Of a stretch of 11,808 nucleotides of DNA, positions 5,701 to 11,808 are shown piece after piece (position 1 is the first letter of the stretch; each line of letters starts with the position of its first letter). The stretch covers positions 1 to 11,808 of the forward strand of contig JABEVA010000156.1 in assembly GCA_013044065.1 (NCBI GenBank). Direction: 5' to 3'. A program made the translations under genes and the position numbers. Origin of the DNA: Phycisphaerae bacterium (GTDB taxonomy: Bacteria; Planctomycetota; Phycisphaerae; WQYP01). Below the pieces are notes generated by a model. The model was not told the DNA's origin. It ran no database searches and saw nothing but the letters and a program-made list of their open reading frames with translations.

Positions 5701-7601
5701 GAGAAGGCGAACTGGAAAGTGAATTCGCCCAGTGTGGCCAAACCCATCGCTGGTGGCTGATGACCGATCCGATGCGTCGAAATTTACTGCAGCGCTTGCG
5801 GGCGGAGTTATACATGGGTGCCATCTGTAACACAGTGGCCACCGGCGAACTGCTGCCGGAATTGAAAGCCCATGGATTTCAGGTGGTATGGCTGGTGCAT
5901 GAAATGGCCGGTGTCATCCAGCAGTTCGGGCTTGATTCCACATTGCGGCAAACCGCCAAGTACGCCGATCGCGTGGTATTCGCGGCGCGGACGGTGTGCG
6001 ATTCCTTCCAGACTTTTGCCGCGCTCGGCCCCGAAAAGCCATTGATCCGGCCGCAAGGCTTGTATACCGTCAATCGATACTTGGTGGATCGTGACAACGT
6101 ACGACAACAGGTGTACCGGGAGCTGGATATTCCTCCGGCCAGGCAGTTGGTGCTGGCGGTGGGATTTGGCGATCGGCGCAAGGCTCCGGATTTATTTGTA
6201 AAAACCGCTGTGGAGATAGGCCGGAAATACCCGGATGCCCACTTCCTCTGGGTGGGCGATCTGCATCGCGACATGGAACCGAAAGTGCGGGAACTGGCAA
6301 ATCGGTCAGGTTTCACCGAGCGTTTTCATTTTGTCGGCCGGACCCGCGAAGTCGCCCGCTATTTTGCCGCCGCGGATTTATACGTGCTGACCAGTCGCGA
6401 AGATCCCTTCCCCACGGTGGTGCTTGAGGCGCTACATGCGGGCCTGCCGGTGGTCGGCTTCGCTTCCGCCGGCGGCTTTTCCGAGGTTATCACACCGGAA
6501 CTCGGCACACTTGCCCCCTTGGAAGACACGTCGGCCTTGGCGCAGGCGGCTCTGACATGGCTGGATGATCCGGTGCGGCGCGGCCAGGTTCGCAAGGCCG
6601 GCCCGGCTCTGATTGCCCAGCGCTTTAATTACAGCGATTACGCCCGCGACATGGCCGCCCTGTGCGGATGTCGGTTTCCGAAAGTCAGCGTGGTGATTCC
6701 CAATTATAATTACGAGCGTTATTTGCCCCAGCGACTGCAAACCATATTGGATCAGACCTATAAGCCCGCGGAAATCATCTTTCTTGATGATTGCTCCACC
6801 GATAAGAGTGTCGAAGTTGCGCGCGACATTCTGAATCGCGGCAATATACCTTTTCGGATCATTGAGAATCGGCGAAACCAAGGTGTGTTTTCGCAGTGGC
6901 TGCGCGGCATTGAGGAAAGCGCCGGTGAACTGATCTGGATCGCCGAGGCCGACGATCTCTGCGAGCCTGCGCTGCTGGCCAGGCTGGTGGATGGGTTTCG
7001 GGATGACCGCGTGGTGTTGGCTTATGTCCAATCCCGCATGATCGACGAAGAGGGAACTGTACTTGCCGATGATTACCTGCAATACACCAACGAAATTGAC
7101 CCACGAAAATGGCGGGAAAACTACCTGCGGCCAGGACCGATGGAAGTTGCCGATTCGTTGATTGTCAAAAACACCATTCCCAATGCCAGCGCCGTCTTGT
7201 TCCGGAAGCCTGAAACCGGAGAACTCAGGTCGTCCATTTCTCACTTGAAACATGCCGGAGACTGGATGTTTTATTTACACATTCTGCAGGACGGGTGGAT
7301 TTACTTTGTTGCGGATTCGCTCAACAAACACCGGCGACATCGCAACAGCGTAACCCTTGGAGCCAGGGGACTCGACTTATTTAAGGAATTGCTGCTGGTG
7401 CAGAATTCCTGGCTACCTCGGATATCTGTTAATTCACACGTTGCGGATCTGATTGAGAAAACCCGCCAGTCCACATACGAAACTTTGGATCTGGCGGGCG
7501 GCAAGTATCTAAGTTACCGCGATAATCCGGCTTTGGCGGACTTGGTGTTGGCAGACGCGTGGCGCGGCGGTTCTGAAAAATGCGGGCAGCCCGTTCCTTA
7601 A
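2745..7601 (+). CDS. Five-module polysaccharide megaprotein: sulfotransferase-like, coiled coil, WbsX, GT4, GT2 (1618 aa)
   Basis: Residues 1-280 resemble PAPS-dependent sulfotransferases: LGMHRSGTSSLAGVL (8-22, 5'-phosphosulfate loop), NPKGYFED (40-47), FKDPR (104-108) and VRNPLSVAASL (133-143, 3'-phosphate site). Residues 300-465 are a charged coiled coil with internal repeats, ending in SRSWRFTRPLR, common before glycosyltransferase modules. After a Pro/Ala/Val linker, 597-940 is a second WbsX domain (WWGRGFTEW, CYYYYWFNG, NAWNEWAEG). Residues 946-1310 are a GT4 (GT-B) domain: HGAQLIILN, FGDRRKAPD, HFVGRTREV, EDPFPTVVLEAL (1219-1230). Residues 1313-1540 are a GT2 (GT-A) domain: VSVVIPNYNYERYL, LDDCSTDKS, AEADDL (1400-1405, DXD-like), then KHAGDW. 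No signal peptide or membrane segment is apparent, so it probably acts in the cytoplasm on a lipid- or nucleotide-linked glycan. The TTG start is supported by its SD. The frame is intact throughout. Order of action, acceptor and whether sulfate is really transferred are unknown. Confidence 0.88.
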   Translation: MKTIIVVLGMHRSGTSSLAGVLNLLGIRAGDNCIPGDSSNPKGYFEDKVIHHVNSRLMVAMGANWDTLGLNRAGFPDETTFEAIFADACELIRSRLEMTDIWFFKDPRTCRLLPFWQKIFRQLNLRELYLVCVRNPLSVAASLQQRDSMAPAHALLLWLEHIMLATEDTGHCARAVVDYDRLLADPREQISRIDRLLALKTPQKILEDAQVAVGEFIEDSLRHSLRDIKALGRHPAVNGLIVEAFTLLSALAHDELGPEEFRDRWRPLFSRFRDLQSYLAVVAGGWQPMSSENPVLLEALHAERAKPLEELDLARAEIKSVREEHSRVLARLQQALEDLVREKGEALEAWRRARQETQSIRETHTRVQAGLEQKLEVVRREHEDSLGELNRVRAEIQSAKEEHAKALAELSRASRDLQFAREEHARSQAALQQIQSEREECRRDIELLRRRSESLQSELILLRESRSWRFTRPLRIVGQWLRRTVRSLARSRGTKEHSVLWLFARRLYRAVPMAEGRKLALKRRLQRALVLAEERSPQANLQPVLISSAVESAVVPVSTLPTPVAVISGANTDAAKPASDYVGLSDYLAVDTRIRAIAFYLPQFHPIPENDAWWGRGFTEWTNVSKAVPQFVGHYQPHLPGELGFYDLRLIETQKRQIELARQYGLHGFCYYYYWFNGRKILQRPLENLLAHPELDFPFCLCWANESWSRRWDGLESELLIRQNHGADDDLAFIREIAPMFADPRYIRIGQRPLLIVYRPTLMPDPAATGRRWRRYCQQHDVGDIALAYVQSFDMMNPSDIGFDYAIEFPPNTIDTRIITETVQKINSDYKGIVYDYPDLVDKCCSRPQPSYALFRGVAPSWDNEARKPGRGVTFHGATPSLYRQWLRDAARDMADRHSVEEQLVFVNAWNEWAEGAHLEPDRHYGYAWLQATADALRQFPAGPAPRKLLLATHDCHLHGAQLIILNICRRLRQQFGCELQIILCGEGELESEFAQCGQTHRWWLMTDPMRRNLLQRLRAELYMGAICNTVATGELLPELKAHGFQVVWLVHEMAGVIQQFGLDSTLRQTAKYADRVVFAARTVCDSFQTFAALGPEKPLIRPQGLYTVNRYLVDRDNVRQQVYRELDIPPARQLVLAVGFGDRRKAPDLFVKTAVEIGRKYPDAHFLWVGDLHRDMEPKVRELANRSGFTERFHFVGRTREVARYFAAADLYVLTSREDPFPTVVLEALHAGLPVVGFASAGGFSEVITPELGTLAPLEDTSALAQAALTWLDDPVRRGQVRKAGPALIAQRFNYSDYARDMAALCGCRFPKVSVVIPNYNYERYLPQRLQTILDQTYKPAEIIFLDDCSTDKSVEVARDILNRGNIPFRIIENRRNQGVFSQWLRGIEESAGELIWIAEADDLCEPALLARLVDGFRDDRVVLAYVQSRMIDEEGTVLADDYLQYTNEIDPRKWRENYLRPGPMEVADSLIVKNTIPNASAVLFRKPETGELRSSISHLKHAGDWMFYLHILQDGWIYFVADSLNKHRRHRNSVTLGARGLDLFKELLLVQNSWLPRISVNSHVADLIEKTRQSTYETLDLAGGKYLSYRDNPALADLVLADAWRGGSEKCGQPVP
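3681..4040 (+). repeat. Internal coding repeats of the coiled-coil stalk (39-aa then 21-aa periods)
   Basis: Within the 1618-aa protein, residues 313-351 and 352-390 align as two 39-residue units (ARAEIKSVREEHSRVLARLQQ against RARQETQSIRETHTRVQAGLEQ at the same phase). Residues 391-411 and 412-432 are two shorter 21-residue units (RAEIQSAKEEHAKAL and SRDLQFAREEHARSQ). At DNA level these are 117-bp and 63-bp repeats, clearly diverged. The 21-residue unit is exactly three heptads. They probably arose by slippage or unequal recombination and set the stalk length. Confidence 0.65.
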
Positions 7602-7604
7602 GAT

Positions 7605-7642
7605 GTTCCGCCACCCGGTTTTTATGCGGATTGCGGCGGAAC
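7605..7642. terminator. Hairpin between convergent genes, possible bidirectional terminator
   Basis: GTTCCGCC (7605-7612) is the exact reverse complement of GGCGGAAC (7635-7642), with a 22-base loop containing GGTTTTTATGCGG. It starts three bases after the stop of the megaprotein gene and overlaps the last codons of the opposing methyltransferase gene (stop at 7622-7624). No T-tract follows on either strand. Its position between convergent genes fits a shared transcript end, but the long loop makes this uncertain. Confidence 0.4.
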
Positions 7643-8347
7643 CTGATTTACGCGATCCTTCAAAGTAACGAAGACATCCAGATATTCCCCATCAATTCCC
7701 AAATTTCGGTTGCGAATGATAAAATTGCAGGTGCGATACCCCGACCACTCCTGGACCAGATCGTCGAAATCCGCGCCATAATCAAATGTCACCAGGCTTT
7801 TGCCGTCGCCGATGGGGTTGCCGTGATACACTGGTTCCAGCAGGTGCTCGATACGGCCATCGGTAAGTTTCGCTCGCCGCGTGGTCTTTAGTAGCGACTT
7901 GTGTTTCGGCGCGGTGAACACATGGATGCCGCCAGCTCGTAAAACCCGCATTATTTCTGCCATCGCCAAGTCCGGGTTAAACACATGTTCAAAAACATCC
8001 TGGGTGATAAACACGTCGAAAGATTCGGAGGGAATGGTCATTTGTTCCAGGTTTTCGCTGCGAAAACCGTCGCGATATTCGCCCCCGGGTACGTCGGCAA
8101 AAAATTGCGAGGCCGTGTAGCCCGGACATTCTTTGAAGAAAAAACCCATGGATGGGGAGCTTTCATGGATAACCAGCTTTCGCCAGTTGGGCCGCAGCAG
8201 AGTCAGCACTTCCACCAAAGCCCGTTGGCGCGGAATGGCCCCGCAGCGCCGACAAACATAGTGGTCGCGCAACCACGCATTTTCCGCCACGAATGTCGTT
8301 GTTTTCATGCATATACAACAGTAGCCTTGGTTTTCAAAAAGACTCAT
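7622..8347 (-). CDS. Zinc-ribbon SAM-dependent methyltransferase (Methyltransf_11-like, 241 aa)
   Basis: The N-terminus has two CxxC pairs (C10/C13 and C32/C35, the latter in CRRCGAIPRQRAL), forming a likely zinc ribbon. Residues 55-150 are the class I methyltransferase core. FDVFITQDVFEHVFNPD (110-126) and MRVLRAGGIHVFTAPKH (133-149) match post-motif regions of Methyltransf_11. Motif I is unusual: LVIHESSPSMGF stands where VLDVGCGTG is usual, so the SAM loop is divergent. No membrane segment is seen. The ATG (8347-8345) overlaps the wzt TGA in an ATGA arrangement, and AGGA (8356-8359) lies eight bases upstream inside wzt, so translation is probably coupled. In other Wzm/Wzt systems a terminal methyl group can stop chain growth and license export, so a glycan methyl-capping role is plausible here. 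It may instead act on a sugar precursor. Confidence 0.78.
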   Translation of the reverse strand: MSLFENQGYCCICMKTTTFVAENAWLRDHYVCRRCGAIPRQRALVEVLTLLRPNWRKLVIHESSPSMGFFFKECPGYTASQFFADVPGGEYRDGFRSENLEQMTIPSESFDVFITQDVFEHVFNPDLAMAEIMRVLRAGGIHVFTAPKHKSLLKTTRRAKLTDGRIEHLLEPVYHGNPIGDGKSLVTFDYGADFDDLVQEWSGYRTCNFIIRNRNLGIDGEYLDVFVTLKDRVNQVPPQSA

Positions 8348-9741
8348 TGCGTTTTTCCTGCTGTGGGGACGTGCAATTCCAGGTGTGCCGGCTGAAATAG
8401 AAAGTCCACCGTCCCGGTCATGGGATTGAGTTGGTCGGGCTGAACGCGAAACATAACACCATCAATAATCCGTCCCAGATATTCCTGGCTGCCATCGATG
8501 ACACCGGCATTGTTGAAGTATACACCCTCGGTAAGCAGGCACAAGAAGCATATTCTGACATCCATGGCCGCCCCGGCCGGGATAAATTCCACGCCGTCCG
8601 CGGGTAATGACGTTCCGCCCAGTTCCAACCCCGTGACGGTTTTGATCAACATGCCAAAACGCACATTCGTCGCGGACCGCTCAAAGTGTACCCGGTAGCG
8701 ATATTCATATTCCTGCCGACGGCAAAGAATATTGACCGGTGAACCGTCCAGGCGGGTGATGTGGGGCGATTCAATACGAGCGCCGCGCGATGGGTAAACA
8801 ATGGTGCTTTTCGGTCGCAGATTGGGATCATAGCTGTCCGGTGGAGGTTTTGCGTACGGTGCTGAAATTGGCGCGGCTTCTTGGCACGGAGCATTCTTCA
8901 CAGCGCTGCCGCCGGCATCCGCTGGACCGGGGATCGCGCCATCGGCGGAAAGCATTGTTCCCATCGCTTTGAATTCGTCTCTGAGCCGGGCGGCATCCTG
9001 GGGCGGTGCGTACATCAACTGCTGGTAACGCGATACCACCGGTTTCGGCGAGCCCAGAAGCAACTGTTCGCCATGATCCAGCAAGACCGCTCGATTACAG
9101 AGTTCAATAACGGTTGATCCAGCATGGGAAACAAAGAGAATGGTGGAACCGTTTTCCCGGATCGCCCGGATACGGGCGAAGCATTTGCGTTGAAATGCTT
9201 CATCCCCGACCGACAGAGCCTCGTCCACAATTAAAATATCCGGATCGACATTAATCGCCACCGCGAACGCCAGCCGCACGTACATACCGCTGGAATAGGT
9301 CTTTACCGGCTGGTCGACAAAATCGCCGATTTCGGAAAAAGCCACGATGGCGTCGTAGCGCTTTTCGATTTCAGCGTGCGAAAGCCCCAGCATGGCCGCG
9401 TTTAGAAACACGTTTTCGCGCCCGGTAAATTCCGGATTAAATCCGCTGCCTAATTCCAGAAGGGCCGCCACGCGTCCACGCACGATTACCCGGCCCGTGG
9501 TGGACTGGAGCGTCCCGGCTACAATCTGTAACAGCGTTGACTTGCCCGAACCATTGCGTCCCACAATGCCGAAAGTTTCACCGCGCTGGACGTCAAAATT
9601 CACCCCTCGTAATGCCCAGAATTCACGATAAAACTGCCGCCGTCCGCGAAAAACGCTCTGCCATAGCCGGTGCTGCGGCTTGGCATAAATCTCGTAGCAT
9701 TTGCCCACGTCGCAGATTTGAATAGCCGGTTCACAGGACAT
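8344..9741 (-). CDS. wzt: Wzt: ATPase of O-antigen/polysaccharide ABC exporter with C-terminal glycan-binding domain (465 aa)
   Basis: This is the cytoplasmic nucleotide-binding subunit that drives glycan export through Wzm. Residues 1-240 are the ATPase: Walker A GRNGSGKST (61-69), LLELGSGFNPEFTGRENV (94-111), signature YSSGM (149-153), Walker B ILIVDEAL (169-176) and switch His206 in FVSHA. A Pro/Ala-rich linker (about 260-305) leads to a beta-rich domain (310-460) resembling Wzt-C. In characterised systems such as E. coli O9a, Wzt-C binds the modified end of the finished polymer. I chose ATG 9741, which has AAAGGA at 9749-9754 and a seven-base gap. An earlier in-frame TTG at 9783 lacks this support and would overlap wzm by 53 bases. 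The gene overlaps wzm by 11 bases and the methyltransferase by four, so the three form one operon. Confidence 0.93.
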   Translation of the reverse strand: MSCEPAIQICDVGKCYEIYAKPQHRLWQSVFRGRRQFYREFWALRGVNFDVQRGETFGIVGRNGSGKSTLLQIVAGTLQSTTGRVIVRGRVAALLELGSGFNPEFTGRENVFLNAAMLGLSHAEIEKRYDAIVAFSEIGDFVDQPVKTYSSGMYVRLAFAVAINVDPDILIVDEALSVGDEAFQRKCFARIRAIRENGSTILFVSHAGSTVIELCNRAVLLDHGEQLLLGSPKPVVSRYQQLMYAPPQDAARLRDEFKAMGTMLSADGAIPGPADAGGSAVKNAPCQEAAPISAPYAKPPPDSYDPNLRPKSTIVYPSRGARIESPHITRLDGSPVNILCRRQEYEYRYRVHFERSATNVRFGMLIKTVTGLELGGTSLPADGVEFIPAGAAMDVRICFLCLLTEGVYFNNAGVIDGSQEYLGRIIDGVMFRVQPDQLNPMTGTVDFLFQPAHLELHVPTAGKTQ

Positions 9742-10555
9742 CCGCGAATCCTTTCTTGGTCTTTTGGAACCAGATAAAACCAAGGTAACTGAAAACCAAC
9801 CCGACTAACGTAACCGCACCCAGTTGTAGCCAGTCGGGCATGCGCCCCCAGAGAACTATATTACGCATCTGTTCGACCAGCGGCGTCATGGGATTCAAGT
9901 ACAGCAGTGGCCGGTACGCCTTAGGAACCTCCGTAATCGGATAAAAAATAGGGCACAAAAAGTTCAAGGTCAACGTCACCAGCCCCATCACTTGGGCCAT
10001 ATCGCGCAGGTATACCCCCAGCGACGCGATAAACCACATCAGACCGACGGAAACCAGCAGCAGCGGCACCACCACCAGCGGTGCAAAAACCACCGTCCAT
10101 GACAGGCTGTGGGTCAGCACCAGGCAGGCCGCCAATAACACGCCAAAGCTCACCAGGAAGTGAAAAAACGCCGATCCCAGTGTCACCCAGGGCAGAATTT
10201 CCAATGGGAAAACCACTTTTTTGACTAAATTGGGGTTGGCCAAGATGAGACCTGGGGCTTTGTTTAAACATTCCGAAAAAAGCATGTAAACAATCATGCC
10301 GCTGAACAGCGCCAGGGCAAAGGTTCCCATACTTTCCCTGGGGCCGGTCCGCCACCGCACCTTGAGTACCGCCGAGAAAACAAAGGTATACACCGCCAGC
10401 AGCACCAGCGGATAAAAAAAGGACCACGCCAGACCGATAAACGAGCCACGGTAGCGCCCGAGCACGTCGCGCTTGGCCATTTGCCAGATCAGGCCTCGAT
10501 AACGCCACAAACTGATCCATGGCGCGCACGATACCACTCGCTTGATTACCCGCAT
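9731..10555 (-). CDS. wzm: Wzm: membrane permease of O-antigen/polysaccharide ABC exporter (274 aa)
   Basis: This ABC-2 type inner-membrane permease forms the channel through which lipid-linked polysaccharide is exported. About six hydrophobic segments are seen near residues 39-62, 78-98, 122-147, 154-178, 187-208 and 245-262. Family hallmarks are the amphipathic N-terminus with KRDVLGRYRGSFIGLAW (28-44), NPNLVKKVVFPLEILP (107-122), CPIFYP (201-206) and YLNPMTPLVEQMRN (219-232). Length is normal for Wzm/RfbA. ATG 10555 was chosen because AAAAGG (10563-10568) lies seven bases upstream. An in-frame TTG at 10603 would put the N-terminus inside a palindromic repeat and adds residues not typical of the family. 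The gene is first in the wzm-wzt-methyltransferase operon and overlaps wzt by 11 bases. Confidence 0.93.
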   Translation of the reverse strand: MRVIKRVVSCAPWISLWRYRGLIWQMAKRDVLGRYRGSFIGLAWSFFYPLVLLAVYTFVFSAVLKVRWRTGPRESMGTFALALFSGMIVYMLFSECLNKAPGLILANPNLVKKVVFPLEILPWVTLGSAFFHFLVSFGVLLAACLVLTHSLSWTVVFAPLVVVPLLLVSVGLMWFIASLGVYLRDMAQVMGLVTLTLNFLCPIFYPITEVPKAYRPLLYLNPMTPLVEQMRNIVLWGRMPDWLQLGAVTLVGLVFSYLGFIWFQKTKKGFADVL

Positions 10556-10576
10556 TGAGCCGCCTTTTCTGTAACC

Positions 10577-10687
10577 GTTCACGAGTGCGAGAATAACCGC
10601 CAAGACGCCAAGAGCGCCAAGAATAAAAAAATAAATAGATATTGGCGTCCTTGGCCAACTTGGCGGTTCCTAAGTATATTCGTGAAC
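10577..10687. repeat. 111-bp imperfect palindrome with CCAAG-rich arms upstream of wzm
   Basis: GTTCACGA (10577-10584) pairs with TCGTGAAC (10680-10687). Inside, AACCGCCAAG (10595-10604) pairs exactly with CTTGGCGGTT (10659-10668). Further in, GCCAAG and CGCCAA blocks on the left (10607-10622) pair imperfectly with TTGGCG and CTTGGC blocks on the right (10642-10656). The loop (about 10623-10641) is nearly all A/T. The element occupies the wzm leader and probably its promoter region. CCAAG-type repeats of this kind recur between genes in many environmental genomes. No flanking target duplication was found. Confidence 0.7.
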
Positions 10688-10710
10688 AGCTACCCTTTTC
10701 TGAATTCCAA

Positions 10711-10742
10711 CGATTCCGCGGCCCCCGCACGGCGCGGAATCG
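10711..10742. terminator. Strong GC hairpin downstream of the PEP-CTERM gene
   Basis: CGATTCCGCG (10711-10720) is the exact reverse complement of CGCGGAATCG (10733-10742), with a 12-base GC-rich loop. It lies about 70 bases beyond the stop of the minus-strand PEP-CTERM gene and before the wzm leader, a suitable place to end that transcript. No T-tract follows on the minus strand, so it is not canonical. Its arms resemble those of the hairpins at 261-287 and 7605-7642. Confidence 0.45.
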
Positions 10743-10810
10743 CCAACTTGCGTACAGTGTATACCTAAAACGAGGTGTTTTCGTCAACTGACTCTGGAAC
10801 TGGGCGTTTC

Positions 10811-11791
10811 TTAACCGCACGCGGGTGAGCGCGCCACGGCCCGTCGCCGGGCCAGCAGGCCCAGCGCTCCAACGGCCAGCAGCGCCAGCGTTTTCGGTTC
10901 CGGCGTGGCCACGGCGCGGGGCGCGAGCAGCGAACTTGCTTGCAGCTCTGCCGCAGTGGCTGAGCCCGCCGTACTGTTGCCGAAAATCAGGTTGCCGGAG
11001 AAGCTGGCCCCCGCGGTGGAGGCAAACATGTCCAGAGTAAATTTCAGACTCAGGCCGTTAGACCCCATTTGGCTGTTGAGCGGGCCGAAATCCAACGGGG
11101 TATCTGTGAAATACGTGGCCGCCGCTCCCAAGTTGCCAAACCCCTGATCCAGCAGGGTGGTTCCTGTGCCCACGTTGATAATCTGAAATATCAGGGTGCC
11201 GGAGCCGGTATACGTGCTGCCCACCAGCCCCACGATTAAATCCTGCGGGCTGGAAATGGTGGCCGTGGTGGCAAAGTCGATTTCGCTGTGATAATCCAGG
11301 GCCGTGGCCGAGGTTCCACCGGAAAACGCGCCCAGCGCACCCAGGGCAAAAACCTGGCTGGTGGGACCTGAGGGGTTGGCCCCGCCAATGTTGAAATCGG
11401 CGGCCACCACCAATGGTCCGCCTGAACCACTGGGTCCCAGCACTTGGTTGACGTAAAAATTTGTTGGATCGCCCGTGATGAAGGCGACGGCGTTGGCTCC
11501 GTTGGCCGCGGCAATCTGCCGCGGCGTGTGCGCCGCATTCACAAACGCTTCGGCGTGCAATTGCCCGCCGGAATTAAACACCGGCAGGTTGGCAATTGCC
11601 TCCAGCGTGGTGGTGCTGTTTGCTGCCAGGCTGGCTTGGGCATTCACAGCCCCGGCCCCGCCGCCGGTGGCGTAGGCATCGGCCAACGCGGTGGCGGCAG
11701 TGTAACCGGTATCGGTGCCGTTGGAATTCTCACCGATACCGCCGCCGATGGCTTGGGCGTAGGAATCAATGTAGCCGTTGTTGGCCGATGC
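10811..11791 (-). CDS. C-terminal part of an exported PEP-CTERM-anchored low-complexity protein
   Basis: About 326 residues are readable, ending at TAA 10813-10811. The C-terminus has the PEP-CTERM sorting layout: TPEPKTLALLAVGALGLLARRR, that is a PEP motif, a hydrophobic helix and an Arg cluster, with an additional tail AVARSPACG. In such systems an exosortase processes the signal during export. The rest is rich in Gly, Ala, Ser and Thr with beta-strand-like stretches such as LIFQIINVGTG and LSLKFTLDMF, typical of secreted surface proteins. No signal peptide or credible start is visible; the TTG at 11686 lacks an SD and cuts into clearly coding sequence. Reading upstream, the frame meets TAG at 11794-11792, inside the 29-bp inverted repeat that reaches the window edge. 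The stop may therefore be an assembly artefact, and the true N-terminus lies beyond the window. Its molecular function is not recognised. Confidence 0.8.
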   Translation of the reverse strand, partial: ASANNGYIDSYAQAIGGGIGENSNGTDTGYTAATALADAYATGGGAGAVNAQASLAANSTTTLEAIANLPVFNSGGQLHAEAFVNAAHTPRQIAAANGANAVAFITGDPTNFYVNQVLGPSGSGGPLVVAADFNIGGANPSGPTSQVFALGALGAFSGGTSATALDYHSEIDFATTATISSPQDLIVGLVGSTYTGSGTLIFQIINVGTGTTLLDQGFGNLGAAATYFTDTPLDFGPLNSQMGSNGLSLKFTLDMFASTAGASFSGNLIFGNSTAGSATAAELQASSLLAPRAVATPEPKTLALLAVGALGLLARRRAVARSPACG

Positions 11792-11808
11792 CTACGCCAC
11801 CGGCGGCG
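11659..11808. repeat. Perfect 29-bp inverted repeat reaching the right edge
   Basis: Bases 11659-11687 are the exact reverse complement of 11780-11808, separated by 92 bases. The left arm encodes LADAYATGGG of the PEP-CTERM protein on the minus strand. The right arm is the antisense of the same stretch and introduces TAG into that frame. A perfect inverted copy stopping exactly at the end of the sequence suggests a chimeric fold-back at a contig end, although a genuine hairpin or invertible segment cannot be excluded. Confidence 0.8.

Noticed and set aside
6432..7253. 273-aa open frame on the minus strand inside the megaprotein gene
   Set aside because: It lies wholly antisense to the clearly recognisable GT4/GT2 coding sequence, has no family motifs, and reads like a reverse-complement shadow.
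9742..9783. Upstream TTG start for wzt at 9783
   Set aside because: ATG 9741 has a clean AAAGGA site at proper spacing; the TTG would add 14 unconserved residues and deepen the overlap with wzm.
10556..10603. Upstream TTG start for wzm at 10603
   Set aside because: It falls within the CCAAG palindrome; ATG 10555 has AAAAGG at the right distance and gives a normal-length permease.
9921..10820. 299-aa minus-strand frame overlapping wzm
   Set aside because: It is out of frame with wzm, which has clear permease motifs. Its N-terminal part runs through the palindromic repeat and it shows no recognisable domain.

Overview
The window looks like a surface-polysaccharide locus from a moderately GC-rich environmental bacterium. 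A C-terminal PEP-CTERM sorting signal, very large modular glycosyltransferases and secreted low-complexity or IPT-like proteins at both edges point towards Planctomycetota or Verrucomicrobiota. That placement is inference, because no rRNA or marker gene is present.

Layout. (1) Positions 1-179 hold the 3' end of a plus-strand secreted-type protein. (2) Positions 180-520 are non-coding but structured: a purine-rich tandem repeat, a perfect 11-bp stem-loop, and a 183-bp non-autonomous transposable element (MITE-like) with 23-bp terminal inverted repeats and an exact 8-bp target duplication, ending just before the next gene. (3) Positions 521-2614 and 2745-7601, both plus strand, encode two large polysaccharide enzymes. 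The first joins a WbsX-type domain to a degenerate RgpF-like domain. The second is a 1618-residue chain of sulfotransferase-like, coiled-coil, WbsX, GT4 and GT2 modules, started at TTG. (4) Facing them on the minus strand, 10555 down to 7622, is a compact operon of wzm (ABC permease), wzt (ABC ATPase with a C-terminal glycan-binding domain) and a zinc-ribbon SAM methyltransferase; each junction overlaps. (5) Positions 10556-10810 hold a long CCAAG-rich palindrome and a GC-rich hairpin. (6) From 10811 to the right edge lies the C-terminal part of a PEP-CTERM protein on the minus strand. Its upstream end is interrupted by a perfect 29-bp inverted repeat reaching the last base, which may be an assembly fold-back.

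How the genes may work together (inference). The two plus-strand proteins would build or modify a glycan on the cytoplasmic side, with the sulfotransferase-like module possibly adding sulfate. Wzm/Wzt would export the finished chain. The methyltransferase, translationally coupled to wzt, is a candidate for a non-reducing-end modification recognised by the Wzt C-terminal domain. The most unusual items are the MITE inserted at the ribosome-binding region of the first glycosyltransferase gene, the five-module megaprotein, and a set of T-tract-less hairpins with similar TTCCGC/GCGGAA-type arms at gene ends.
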